Below, in pieces: positions 23,710 to 34,830 of a DNA stretch of 64,000 nt. This stretch comes from Pinus tabuliformis (lineage: Eukaryota > Streptophyta > Pinopsida > Pinales > Pinaceae): contig CM062812.1 in the NCBI GenBank assembly GCA_031772625.1, forward strand, positions 728,908,300 to 728,972,299. Reading direction: 5' to 3'. The notes under the pieces are model-generated. The model worked only from the letters and a program-made list of their open reading frames with translations. It was not told where the DNA came from and ran no database searches. Every line of letters starts with the position of its first letter. The first letter of the stretch is position 1. Made by a program: the position numbers and the translations under genes.

Positions 23710-24414
23710 TTATGGGTGAAAACTCCAACATGTTGCCTCCTCGTGTCCTCCCTTACGGAAAAAGGAACACATGACCCATGAACCATCACTAGAATACCAT
23801 TCTTCTTTTGCGACATAGCCTAAGCCTTCATATTTAGGCCTCTCCTTGGCTGCAATTGGATTTTTGATGCCCTGCTGGTTTATGCCAAGGCCTCCTCCCT
23901 TGTAACCCATCTTGGTCAAGAGTTTGGATCCAATGCCTTTACTGTGTTTTTCAAAGGCTGCAAATGAATTTACATCAATACTTTCGCATAAGGAAGAAGC
24001 ATGTAAATTCTTACCATTTGTTGCATCCTTTGATTGGCATACGAAGATGTTTTCAAATTCCCTTTTAATTCGAGATGTGTCCTCTTGGACTCTTCGGCTC
24101 TCTTCTTTCAGCTCCTTAGATTTGGGTGCTGATAGAACCTCATCTTCCACATCATGTGGATAGAAGGTACAAACTTGTCCATCTACCTTCTCTAAAGGAA
24201 TTTCTACACTAGCATCTTGCATAATAGTTGTAGAAAAACATGAAGATTGTGGAGAAGATGGTGGTTTATCACCATTCTTGTTACCTTCTTCCCTTGGAGA
24301 ACATTCTTCAATTGGAGGTCTAAATCCTTCACCTTGAAAATTGGTATTCCTCTCTTCATAGAGGACTTTCACCATTTCTGCCATGTCTAAGAAATAATTT
24401 CTAAAATCCTTCAC
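23710..24414 (-). CDS. G-patch plus zinc-knuckle-like protein, 234 aa (element A)
   Basis: The first long frame after the primer site. Residues 1-125 are charged and unrecognised. Residues 155-202 are a G-patch ([19 protein letters not shown], then GLGY), and residues 216-229 are zinc-knuckle-like, ending at SFHP. G-patch domains bind RNA or stimulate DEAH-box helicases and also occur in the protease region of betaretroviruses. Here the frame sits in the gag position of an RT-less LTR element, and a relative survives in element B, so the domain is a family trait rather than a single capture. A gag replacement or a captured host domain are both possible. No host gene function is claimed. Confidence 0.7.
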   Translation of the reverse strand: MKDFRNYFLDMAEMVKVLYEERNTNFQGEGFRPPIEECSPREEGNKNGDKPPSSPQSSCFSTTIMQDASVEIPLEKVDGQVCTFYPHDVEDEVLSAPKSKELKEESRRVQEDTSRIKREFENIFVCQSKDATNGKNLHASSLCESIDVNSFAAFEKHSKGIGSKLLTKMGYKGGGLGINQQGIKNPIAAKERPKYEGLGYVAKEEWYSSDGSWVMCSFFRKGGHEEATCWSFHP

Positions 24415-24610
24415 ATCCTCTTACATTCTTGCAGGCTCTCCTCCTTGGGACATGCTTTGTTTGAAGCTTCTACTACAATTTGAGGTAGAACTTGGAGGTA
24501 GAGATTGAAACTCTCTTGCTCTCCTTTCCAAATCCTTCTCCTCAATGACCTTCAAAATACATTTACTTGCAAACAGCAGTCAATTCCTCCTTGCACAAAG
24601 CAAAACCATA

Positions 24611-24622
24611 GCTCTGATACCA
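24611..24622 (-). promoter_or_regulatory. Primer binding site of element A
   Basis: The minus strand reads TGGTATCAGAGC, three bases inside the right-hand LTR. Confidence 0.93.
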
Positions 24623-24625
24623 ACC

Positions 24626-26285
24626 TGATCTAAATTGGGGCAGATTAGTAATGCTATGCTAATTCCCCTCATCAGAATATAAAAATGTGCTTCAGGTTGT
24701 ACTCCAAAATAGCAAGTAAAAGCATGAATTTTATGTGTTTTTCTTAAGATAGTTTCATGAAGAAAAACTTAAAACATGAAACCAAAACACTAAATGGAAG
24801 CATGCATCAGACAATAATACATTAGACATTGATAAACGAGTTCACCCCTCCTAGGTTTCATCTCCTTGGATCGGCTCTAAAGGCATGACCCCTTCTCCTT
24901 ATGCTCAAAATTCTTCAGAGAAAGAGTACACAAATGTGCTGACAAAAAGAGTGGCGTGTTTCCCCTTCAAAGAAACATTCTTTTGCAAAGAATTCTCACT
25001 CTAAACATGTGACAACCTACAGTTTGTCATGAAACAGTCAGTAAGCTAAGGGCTCTCAAATCAAGACCCCATACTCTAACTTCCAAGAGCATAAACAAGT
25101 GCAGAAATCCACTTGAAGCACTTAAACAAGCCTCTTTCTCCATACACATATAGAGAAAAGAAGAAATATAGCTATAGCACTGTTGTAATGACTACTGTAG
25201 AAAGCACGTGGAGGCTGGAAGACCCATACAAGGTCATCTCCACCTTCAAACTCCTCCATAAACTAAATCAACACTCTAGTTGACCAGGGCACACATAGGC
25301 TTCACTTTACAAAAATCATATCCAGAAGTGCTCCTTTCATCCTGAGACCTATTCCAATCAGTTCGAAATTCCAAAAGATGGCTATCTAGCCTCTTTTTAC
25401 ATCCAGTTTGCTCGAAAATTGCCTTAGTTATGAGTTTTTCCAGTCTCCCCACAATTTCCTCCTCCAAATCTGGCTTACTACCAGTTAAATTCATATTCTA
25501 CAGTCTAAACGAGCAGTTCTACCCAAATTGGTGGTTCCGCCGTCAATCCTGCCTATCTCATAGTTAAGGATGAGTGATCACATGAGGAGTGGAGGCCCAG
25601 AAGTTAAGGTGACGGTTTGCAACCCTGTAGGATATCACAATTGGCATACAGAACCTTATACCAGGCGCTCTACGAACCCACTGGGATTATTAACTGTAAC
25701 ATATAAAATCCTGCATCTAGGACTTATCAGAATCGGCTTTTCCTTCAGCGTAGAGACCCTTACGTGCGTTCTGTGATAACACACACCCACAGGGTTATAA
25801 AATGCAACATATAACATATCGTATTTGGGTTATCGGTGGTGACACATATATGATTGTGCCGGGGGCCAATTATTAACATTATGTAATGTGAGATATGCGA
25901 TCGCATCACAACCTACTGCATCGGTGATCGATTCTCATTCCTCGTCCAAGCTACGATATGCGATATCTCAATTGCAACCGGGATCCTGCTGGGGGCCGAT
26001 TTATAACACCTTTCCACCTTGTGACTATGATTTGCGATGTGATGGACTAATGGCTAGATGCCACTTGGCGCCTCCTCATTCGCTGAAGACTTTGCTACAT
26101 CATCCCAAGCCTACCATGTGATCAAGTCAACCTTGAACTTTGACCGGATATAACTTTTGCATAAGACCTCGGATTTGAGTGCCATTCAAAACATTAGATT
26201 CAAAATGACGAGCTCTTCAATCTAAAGTTGAACGTATCAAAATTCTGACACTTTGAATTTTTTACAAACTTTGAGCTCCTAATCA
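24626..26285 (-). repeat. 5' LTR of element A (1660 bp)
   Basis: Starts TGATCTAAATTGGGG and ends CTAATCA, followed by TGATC, the second copy of the target duplication, and then by resumed LTR sequence of element B. Confidence 0.9.
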
Positions 26286-27981
26286 TGATCTCAACAACAA
26301 AAACAGTACATTACAAATCTTTGACTCATAGAGTAAACCTCCTTCTAGAGTGTTATGATTCTCCCTGAAAGAAATGTTCTCCTTTATAGAACTCTCACTC
26401 ACAAGTTGACTCACTTTAGCAAAGAAATGACGGGCTAAAAGAAAAGGACTCTCTCACTGAATGTAGCAACAAGTACTCATACTCATTCTAAGATCAAGAA
26501 GCACAAATTCAACTACTTCATAATGAAGTGTTGAAATGATTTTTTCCCACAATCATGCTAAGAATATATTGAAATTGTCAGCTTTAATGAAGAAATAGGT
26601 ACTACGTATGTGTCTAGAAGGCTTGAAAACCCTTGTTTATGCTCTTTCTGTGCTAAAAAAGGTCTCCATATGGCCTTAAAGAATCCAAAAAGAGTCTCTA
26701 TCTACAACACAAAAGGACTTGCCTCTGCAAATTGTTCAACATCCAATATTCAAATCTTAAAAGCGATATTGCCATTATGTTTAGAACACTCAAAAACCCT
26801 ATGTAGGCTCTTCTTGGGCTTAAAAAGGATGAACGTTGCCAAAATAGGTCTCCTCTATCCTTTCTCTGCTATATGTCCTACAAATTGAAAAAATTGCCTA
26901 ACCAAACAATGAACTCGTCCTTTGGCAAGTCCGTAAAGGATAATTTCACTCGAGATAAACATTGATTCCACCATTGAAAATTTTCACACGATTAAAACAT
27001 GCCATTAGGCCTTAGCATTGATTATTTATCCCTATTTTTTAGTCGTATGGGTTCAACGTAGCTAGGGGAAGAGGCCAAAGGCCATGTGCCCATTGAAAAG
27101 AGGCCACATGTCTGCTAGCACTCTGCCCCTGATCGCATCTATGCCATATGGCCTGGGGATGAGCCACACGCCTGCCCCGCCATCCAAGCCCTCTGTTGAT
27201 ATCCTTGTGTGTGGTTTCATGCCATAGTTGAAGCCTGGGGCTAGGGCTTACCGCCCCCCCCAACCCCTTTTGTTGGCCATTCATTATGCGCCCAGTTATT
27301 GGTAATAAATGAGACCGGGGGCTAGGATCACCACCCATCCTCGTCGCCTTTGTATTTTTGTCATGTTATATAATATTCATAGGGGCTAAGGCCAGTCAGG
27401 CGAGCCCCTTGACCCACCTCCCAACACATAAAATTATTACACAATAAATAGAAATGGCTGATATGATATAACAACGAACAAAGTTGCAGTAACAATAAGG
27501 AACTTGGTTAACTCGCTAGAGATCTTGGGGTCGAACCCTGTTGGGTCGGTCGATTGGGCCAGCAATATTTTTCATAGAAACTAGAGGCCACATGGCGCCT
27601 TACCATTGGGGCACGTGGCGCCTCGTGATTGGTTAACCACAAAACTCAATAGCCAATAAAATTCCACCAAAACAGTTTGTATTACCTGTCATGCATCAAC
27701 ATGTGATTGGTCCATACTACACACCATACTTTTGAGTCAATTACTGACATCATCGTCATGTCACCTATACAGCTTGCCCAATAAACAACCCAATAAACTC
27801 TGTAAGTTGACTTTTTAATTGTTTGCCAAAAAATTCAAAACGCGATAACTTTCACATACAATGTTGAATTGAGGTGATTCAAGCGTGTTGGAATCAGAAC
27901 GACGATATCTACAATTTTCCACTAGTTTTGAGTGATTTTAAGCACTTTAATTTTTTAGAATATTTTTTATCCGTTGGATCA
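26286..27981 (-). repeat. Left LTR of element B, continued
   Basis: Resumes at TGATCTCAACAACAAAAACAG, matching 30505 onward in the right LTR, and ends GGATCA at 27981. It includes a C-rich GGGGCTAGG/CGCCCC part around 27230-27420 and the tRNA-like module at 27510-27545. Confidence 0.85.
27510..27545 (+). repeat. tRNA-like module within the B LTR (left copy)
   Basis: TTGGTTAACTCGCTAGAG followed by GGGTCGAACCC resembles an A-box/B-box promoter layout of a tRNA-derived SINE. The right LTR has the same layout at 31700-31735 with GGGTCAAACCC. No full tRNA fold was confirmed. Confidence 0.35.
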
Positions 27982-28329
27982 TTCCTCTCCACTAGAAGCT
28001 CTTGGACCACCAAAAGTTTGTTTTTACTCAGCATGTAAGTGAGGGTATGACTTCCTCACTTTCTCGATCTCATTCCACATTACTTTACTTAGATTGGTAC
28101 TCTTGAGCCCCACTTGAAGATACTCCACATTGCATCTACGTCAAGTCCTGATTCTCCTGCCAAGAATTGAGTCTTCTTGCAAATCATCTAAATATTTAGG
28201 AGAAGAATCTTCAATATATGAAATGTGAACATTCTCTTCATGATCATCAATAATTCTACTCATACAATCTCAATTTTTCCACATTCACAACAAAATAACT
28301 TTACATATAAAGTGGAAAATCTAATAAAA

Positions 28330-28951
28330 AAGCTTCATTACCAATCTTCTCCAAAATTTTAAAAGGACCATATCTGATTGAATTGAGACTTTTACCTTCA
28401 CCTTGAAGTCTTTCCTTGGTCATATACAACCAAACTTGAACTCCTATGTGGAAATCATGATAAACTTGATGTTTTTCATGCCTTGCTTTGTATTTTTCTT
28501 CATTTTTCTAAAGTTGCTCTTGTACACTTTGGTGCACTAAATAAATTTGTTCAATCAAATTCTTGGGTTTGTTCACATCACTATATCCACCTACTATAAT
28601 ACATTTACCAAAGATGAAATCCACAGGAGACTTTGGAAAAAAACACAAGCAAGCTTCAAATGGAGATATTTTCATAGATGAGTACTTCGCATGATTGTAG
28701 ACATGTTGGTTGTAATTCAAATGCTCATCCAAAATTTTAGGAATATTATCACAATATCCACAAAGGAGATGCAGTTTTTTACAATTTGTAATAAATTCGA
28801 CTCTCAAATTCCATATAAATTGACTCATTAACAAGCCAAAATAACATAAAATGTCAAAGAAAATATTGTTGCATATAAGTGATTTATTCATAACACCAAT
28901 TTTACAAAATACCCAATTCTGGGGATATGCAACATGTGGAATACGAAGCAA
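28330..28951 (-). pseudogene. Ty3-type integrase C-terminal remnant
   Basis: Readable blocks include YNHAKYSSMKISPFEAC, then FPKSPVDFIFGK, IEQIYLVHQSVQEQL and, nearer 28400, a YGPFKIL-like segment. These mark the end of the integrase core and its C-terminal domain in Ty3-type elements. It shows that the family descends from a pol-bearing ancestor. Broken. Confidence 0.75.
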
Positions 28952-29110
28952 ATGAAGTATTTAACTACACAAATAGTCTAACCATTTCTCACCTAGCTTG
29001 TCTAGGTTGTTTTCTTTCTACATTTCACTTTCTTTTGGAGCTACTTCGGGGATGGTTATGGTGTTCCTCACATGTTCGTTTTCCTTCTCTTTCTCAGGTG
29101 ATTTTATAAA

Positions 29111-29830
29111 CTATTTTTTCTTCTTTGGATGAAGATGTGGATGAAGCTTCCAACATTTCTCAATCCAATTCCCACTTATATTGCAATAAGTACAAAAGTT
29201 TTTGTGAGAATTTCTTGGCAAAAAATTCTTTGGACTTGGAAGATGATCTTCCTTCCTCGTCTCACTTCTAGTCGACATATTCTCTTTCTCAAGCATTTAT
29301 TTCATTTTTTGGAACTTGGCTACAGAATGGTTAAGTGCATGACAAAAAGTACAAGGGATGACATTCCACAAAAAAATATTCAAATCATCATGATGCTTAT
29401 AGCCATAGAAGGCTTTTGAATAATCATGACATTTATAACTTTTATAATTGTCCTTTGGATTAAGATTATGTTGAGGAGAACTTGACTTAGTTCTTCCTTT
29501 GCAGCGCTCATCTCTGTTTGGATATGTTTCCCCATCAATGTCATCATCATGATATGATAATCCTTCAACTTGCAAGAGTTCTTTCTTCACAAATTTTACA
29601 CTTGAAGAATTGCTTGACTTTGCAGTTGTGGACCATTCTCCAACTTCTTCTTGAACATATCCTAATCCTTCATGTTGAGGTTATTTTCTCACCTTAATAG
29701 GATTTTAATGATACCATGACTATGAATTCTAGGACCCTTACCATTGTATCCCATTTTTCATACCAATACCCTTGTTATGTTTCTCAAATGATGCAAAAGA
29801 AGCATTATCATTGTTAAGTGAATGAATTGA
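29111..29830 (-). pseudogene. Zinc-knuckle and G-patch remnants of element B
   Basis: 29111-29296 contains CTYCNISGNWIEKCWKLHPH; 29297-29590 contains a second cysteine cluster (CTFCHALNH); 29690-29830 shows the G-patch-type MGYNGKG core near FEKHNKGIG. The order and motifs mirror element A. Broken. Confidence 0.65.
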
Positions 29831-30250
29831 ACAAAAAGTATCTTTTATGTCCTTTTCTACTTGCAACTCTTGGTCCTCTTCCTGAAGTTTAACCCTCTCC
29901 TCGTTCTTCTCTTTTGTAGACGAAGTGGTAGATGAAGATTCAAGAAAACTACTCCTGTGATTTAAAATATAAGTAGTGTACTTTAACTGAAAAGGGTATA
30001 AACATCAGTCATCACATGACCACAAACTTGTCAAGTCTTGGAGGAAGCTTCGATAGCTGAACATTCCCCAGTTTACACTTAAATGATATTCTCCAACATC
30101 AGGCACAACTTGTTCTTCTCATCCTCTATTGCTTTTGACAATCTTATTAGTTCCATGTTCTCCACTTAAAGAGAATAATTCCTCTCTTCCAATTGTAGGA
30201 TCCCTACTTGCTTCAAAATTTTTCCCATGCTCGTAATCTGGTTAGAACCT

Positions 30251-30262
30251 ACTCTGGTACCA
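30251..30262 (-). promoter_or_regulatory. Primer-site-like sequence of element B
   Basis: The minus strand reads TGGTACCAGAGT next to the right-hand LTR; it corresponds in position to the tRNA-Met primer site of element A. Confidence 0.7.
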
Positions 30263-30263
30263 G

Positions 30264-32060
30264 TGATCTGAAATTTCGATCGTCCTCTGACACTTTGCAA
30301 GTTTTGATAAATTTTAGCCTTCAAACGGTCACTTAGATCGTAACTTATTCAAAAGTGAATAGTTAAGTTTTAGATGAACTTAAAGATGAAACAAAATCAT
30401 ATGAAATGTAACATGATGAAAATAGATAAAGTGACAACCAAGTTTGTCAACTGTGGACTATGGGTCCAGGCCCTACTGCAATGTTTAGGCTACTTTATTG
30501 ATCCCAGAAACAAAAAGAGTACATTGCAAATCTTTAACTCATAAAGTAAACCTCCTTCTAGAGTGGCATTGTTTCTCCTTGAAAGAAAAATTCTCCTTTA
30601 GAGAACTCCCACTCATTAGTTGAATCACTTTAGCAAATAAATGATGGCGCTAAAAGAAAAGGTCTCTCTCACTGAATGTGGCAACAGATCCTGGTACTCA
30701 TTCTGAGATCAAGAAGCATAAATTCAATCGCTGATAATGAAGTGTTGAAATGGTCTTCTCCCACAATCATACTGAGAATAGACTGAAAATCACTACTCTA
30801 ATGAAGAAACATGTGTTGCAGATGTGTACGGAAGGCTCGAAAACCCTTTTATAGGCTCTTTATGTGCCAAAAAAAGGTATTCATATGGCCTTAAAGAAGC
30901 CAAAAATAGTCTTTGTTTGCAAGACAAAGGAGTTGGATTTGAAAAATGTTCAACATACAATACTCAAGTCATAAAAATAATGCTTCCATTGTGTCCAAAA
31001 CACCCAAAAACTCTTACATAGGCTCTTATTGAGCTCAAAAAGGGTGAAAAGTGCGCAAGGTAGGCCTCCTTGCCCCTTTCTCTATTATATGTCCTTTAAA
31101 TTTACAAAACCGCCTAATGAAGCAAAAAAATAATCCTTTGGCAGGTTCGTTGGGCGATAATTTGACTTGGGATCAACATTGATTTTGCTGCAAATGGTGC
31201 AAATTATCAAATGCTTAAAACATGCCATTACACCTTAACGTCAATTTTTTAGCCCTCTGTTTCGGTCGTATGGGTTGAACATGCTAGGGGCCTGCAATAT
31301 AGGCCACACACTGGCCAACACTCTACCCCTGGTCACATCATGTGCCGTATGTCCGGTGCTGGGCCACATGCTCATCCTAGCCTCCAAACCCTCCGCCAAT
31401 TTCCCTACTTGTGGTCTCATGCCATAAGTAAAAAATGTTGCTAGGTCTCACTGCCCTGCCCCTTCCGCTCATTGTTGGTTATGCGCCCGATTGTGGCTAA
31501 TAAATGGGACAGGGGGCCGAGATAACCACCCACCCAAATGGCCTTTGTATTGTGGTCACGTTATATAATATGACCGGGGGCTAGGGCCGGTCGGGAAAGC
31601 CATCCTGCACCCCCCAACACATTAAACCATTACACAATAAATAGAAATGGACCATATGATATAAGAAGGAACATAGTTGGTGGAATGGTAAGGAACTTGG
31701 TTAACTCGCTAGAGGTCTCAGGGTCAAACCCCGTTGTGTCTGTTGGTTGACCCAACAATATCTTACATAGAAACCAAGGCCCACATGGCGCCTCATGATT
31801 GGTTCACCACAAAACTCAACAACCAATAAAATTCCTCCAACACAACCTGTACGACTTGCCACATGTCAGCACATGATTGGTTTTTACTGCACACTGTATC
31901 GCTCAATCAACTCAACAACCAATAAAATTCCTCCAACGCAGCCTGTAAGACTTGCCACATGTCAACACGTGATTAGTTTTGACTGCACACTGTATCGCTC
32001 AATAAAATGTTGACGTCAGCACCATGTCACATGTATGACCTACCAAGTCATCAGCCCAAT
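30264..32060 (-). repeat. 5' LTR of element B
   Basis: Starts TGATCTGAAATTT and parallels 20481-20731 plus 26286 onward. Similarity to the left LTR is lost near 32060, so its outer end is missing or too diverged to see. Confidence 0.8.
31813..32003. repeat. 96-bp tandem duplication in the B LTR
   Basis: AACTCAACAACCAATAAAATT starts at 31813 and again at 31909, each running to ...CACTGTATCGCTCAAT. The left LTR has a single copy, so the duplication followed insertion. Confidence 0.88.
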
Positions 32061-33537
32061 CAACATTGGATGATTGGGAATTGGAGGCTTCAATGCTTAT
32101 TTTCGTGTTGAGACTTTTACATGACACTTTTAGGGCCATGTTCCCATTGACACCCAGTTCAGGATTGGTGTCATCGAGGATGAGGTTTGCATTGAATGCG
32201 AGGAAATTTTGGATTCAAAGATTCTCTAGATTCTTGACATTTGGAATACAAAAGGCTGACATAACCAATACATGTATATAATGAATTTATATTGGCACGT
32301 GAGGCTTATTTTAGGGAAAGTCCTCATGAACAGATGGTATGCAATGGATAACATTCTGGATAAAATGGATGAAGTGAAGATTTTGTTGATGGAGGTTGAA
32401 GGCCATCTCCCCATAAAAAAAGGGGCTTGCCTCCAAGCTCGATAATGACACTACAAAGTAATAATTAAGGCTAGCCCATAAAATTGGAAACTTCCCTCTC
32501 TTTATGACTCCTAGGTTCATTTTGTTTGATGCTTTGTCATAAATGTTTACGCATCTATTGTACTATGTTATTAATCTTTTTGATGGCTTTCCTACTACAG
32601 GGGAAACTCATCACCATATGTTTGAAATCCGTAACTTTGTAATATGACTGCCTCTATTTCACCAAGTAGAACATAATATTCCAAATTACAATATGTCTCC
32701 AAAAATTTGAACTCGCCACAGTTGGGAACAAAAATGTGTGCCATACCGCTTATGCTCTTTCAACACCCATCATTTTTTTTGGACAATGAATAAATCACAA
32801 TAAGTTAGTTTATGTTTGCTTTATGAAGTGGTAAGCTAGAGAGACATAAGTACCTATGGCTATTATAAATTTGTGAATGATGAAATGGAAACGTTAACTA
32901 ACAAAAAAAAAAATTGAATATTACACATGCATACATTAAAAAGATATAATTATGCTTTGAAAAGAAGCAAAAAAAACCTATATTAAAAATTGAAGATTAA
33001 TAAATTTCCTATTAATTTATAATCAATTGAATTTATAATTTGATTTTATAATTAATAATTAATTTTTGAAAATATCTTGTTAATTTCAATTGAATTTATA
33101 ATTTGATTTTATAATTAATAATTATTTTTTTAAAGCATATTATTCATTTTATTTTATAATTTGATATTTTTTAAAAACCAAAATCATATTTTTTTAATAA
33201 TAAAAATAACCTAAATTAATTATAAATTAGAGATTATTTAATTTAATTATTCTAAAAATTTGGCTTTTATTCAAATGGAATAATACAATTCTTTTATTAA
33301 AATTTAAAATCTGATTATTTTTTCTTAAAATATTTTATTGAATGTATAAATAAATTTAATGAAACGTTAATAAATATCATCGAATTTTAAGCAAGTTTAA
33401 TGAAAAAATATATTTAAATATATTTTTAATTTAAAAAAATGATAATTAATGACAACTATTTATTTTGTAAGAGTGGAAGAAGCCATATTCTTTTAATATG
33501 AAAATTGATTATTAAAAAAAGCTATATTCAAGGAAAC
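32061..33537. other. AT-rich DNA, no gene recognised
   Basis: No supported gene. A direct repeat of about 45 bases (TTGAATTTATAATTTGATTT...) occurs near 33025 and 33098. 33470-33537 resembles 48040-48100 ahead of another array copy, so the repeat family may begin a little left of 33538. Confidence 0.45.
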
Positions 33538-33889
33538 TTAGTCAAATTCAACTCAATTCCATTTTAAGAATAAACAGTTACACCGTCCCTGCTTTAAAAA
33601 ACAGACAATCCTTCGACCCGCCGAACACCTATGCAAAAGGGGACCTCCTAACGCGTCACATTTACACCGTCCTTAGCTTTAAAATCGTACGATTCTGAAC
33701 GAGCGGATGCAAAAGGGGGACCTCCACACCTGTCAATTTTAAACCGTCAGCTTCGAAAAGGGACGATTCTCAATGAGCGGAGTACCTTTGCAACCTCGAA
33801 ACGTCTCCGTAGTCGCTCCAATCGGCCAGCCACCTTTTGCAGAGAGATCACCCGATGTGTAGGCTCCTTTTTGCAAGGGACCCGTCGAT
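33538..33889 (+). repeat. Array X, copy 1: three ~80-bp imperfect units
   Basis: Units start at 33580, 33664 and 33742 with ACACCGTCC/AACCGTC. Each carries TTTAAAA, an ACGATTCT...GAGCGG-like core and ATGCAAAAGGGG/CCTTTGC-like words. About 97 percent identical by eye to 63425-63777, and related to 48100-48440. It ends where the caulimovirid-like promoter region begins. Confidence 0.85.
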
Positions 33890-34830
33890 CGTTTTGGATT
33901 TTTCTATAGTTTAAGGAATTCGATACCTATCTGGTTATTGATTATGAATTGTATTCTACTTAGGTATTCTGGTTATTAACTATGAATTGTATTTGGGATA
34001 TCAACTTATTTAGAATAGGGCAGCGACTGGATATTATCACAAATTTAAGTTGTTTGACAATTTCAGTGTTTCATGGGTTTTACAGATGCTAAATACATAT
34101 ATGAATTAAAAACTCATTTCAACCAACAAAGATCAAGAATGACAAAAACATTTCGTTCAAATTCCCACCAAAATTTGGAAAAAAATATAACAGTGAGAAG
34201 TTAATCAACGTACTTTATTCCCATCTAGTTTGACGTTCGTGTCTTTTTCGTCTAGGTTTCCAATGCCACAAGCGCTTCAGCTAACGTAGTTTGACCTTGT
34301 CACTTTTTTCGTTTGGGTTTTGAATGCCACAGGCCCTTTATTGAAGTCCTTGGCTTCACTGATCTGTCCACTGGTACGTAGAACTATCACGTGGAACGGC
34401 ATGGAATAATGATTTCCACCCATACCTGGCACAATGTTCCGTACCCATTACAGAAATCCAACGATCCATGTGTCGGATTCATCACCCCGCCGTTTCTTAT
34501 AAAAGGGACCTGAATATAGCTGCAGCACTGGAGATACAAGCTATGTTTATGGTTTCTGTAGTAAGGACAGTATGCATTGTATAGCCGGCTCACATTTTGT
34601 GTCTATGTGTAACAATAACAGTATTGCATCTAAACAAAGCTTTGCTAGTTGCATTGAGAATGCAAGATCCATTTCTGTTTAGGGAAGCCAAGTTGTATAT
34701 CCGGGGATTACACAAGTGGCCTCTATATCAAATATCACAATTTTAAGAAAGTGAGAAATTAAAATATGGAGCCTCATGTTTGCAAATTCTAAGTGCATAT
34801 CATATCATAGTTTATATGGGTTTGTGTATA
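33890..34830 (+). promoter_or_regulatory. Stand-alone caulimovirid-like intergenic/promoter region
   Basis: Parallels 48836-49800 and 56540-57550, the non-coding regions ahead of the two caulimovirid copies. It carries TATAAAAGG at 34498-34506, then GACCTGAATATAGCTGCAGCAC, and the TAACA...AGTATTGCATCTAAACAAAGC block. It ends near 34830 before the primer site, and no viral coding sequence follows. Comparable to a solo LTR in form. Fossil. Confidence 0.75.

Larger units (their letters stand above)
20732..26285 (-). mobile_element. Element A: complete-looking non-autonomous LTR element
   Basis: A 5554-bp element with two LTRs of exactly 1660 bp each (20732-22391 and 24626-26285), a target duplication TGATC (20727-20731 and 26286-26290), a primer site next to the right LTR (24611-24622, minus strand) and a purine tract next to the left LTR (22392-22399). 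The 2.2-kb interior has a 234-codon G-patch frame and zinc-knuckle remnants and no pol genes. The LTRs differ by roughly 10 percent by eye, so the insertion is old (tens of millions of years at slow plant rates). It is nested in the left LTR of element B. Confidence 0.92.
27982..30263 (-). mobile_element. Interior of element B
   Basis: Minus-strand order from the primer site: a G-patch remnant (about 29830-29690), cysteine/histidine zinc-knuckle-type segments (29590-29111), an integrase-tail remnant (28951-28330), then the polypurine tract. The segment near 28830-28930 matches 22960-23040 of element A, confirming one family. There is no RT or protease. Broken, with many breaks. Confidence 0.7.
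20481..32060 (-). mobile_element. Element B: old LTR retroelement hosting element A
   Basis: The left (3') LTR is 20481-20731 plus 26286-27981, interrupted by element A. The interior is 27982-30263 and the right (5') LTR 30264-about 32060. Without A the left LTR is about 1942 bp. Both LTRs begin TGATCTGAAATTT, and the left ends GGATCA before a pyrimidine run (TTCCTCTCC), the polypurine tract in minus orientation. The interior holds G-patch and zinc-knuckle remnants and an integrase-tail remnant, but no RT. Broken, with many breaks. The LTRs differ more than those of A, consistent with B being older. Confidence 0.82.

Noticed and set aside
33010-33130. AT-rich direct repeat as a MITE or LTR
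   Set aside because: It is short, lies in low-complexity A/T DNA, and has no inverted ends or target duplication.
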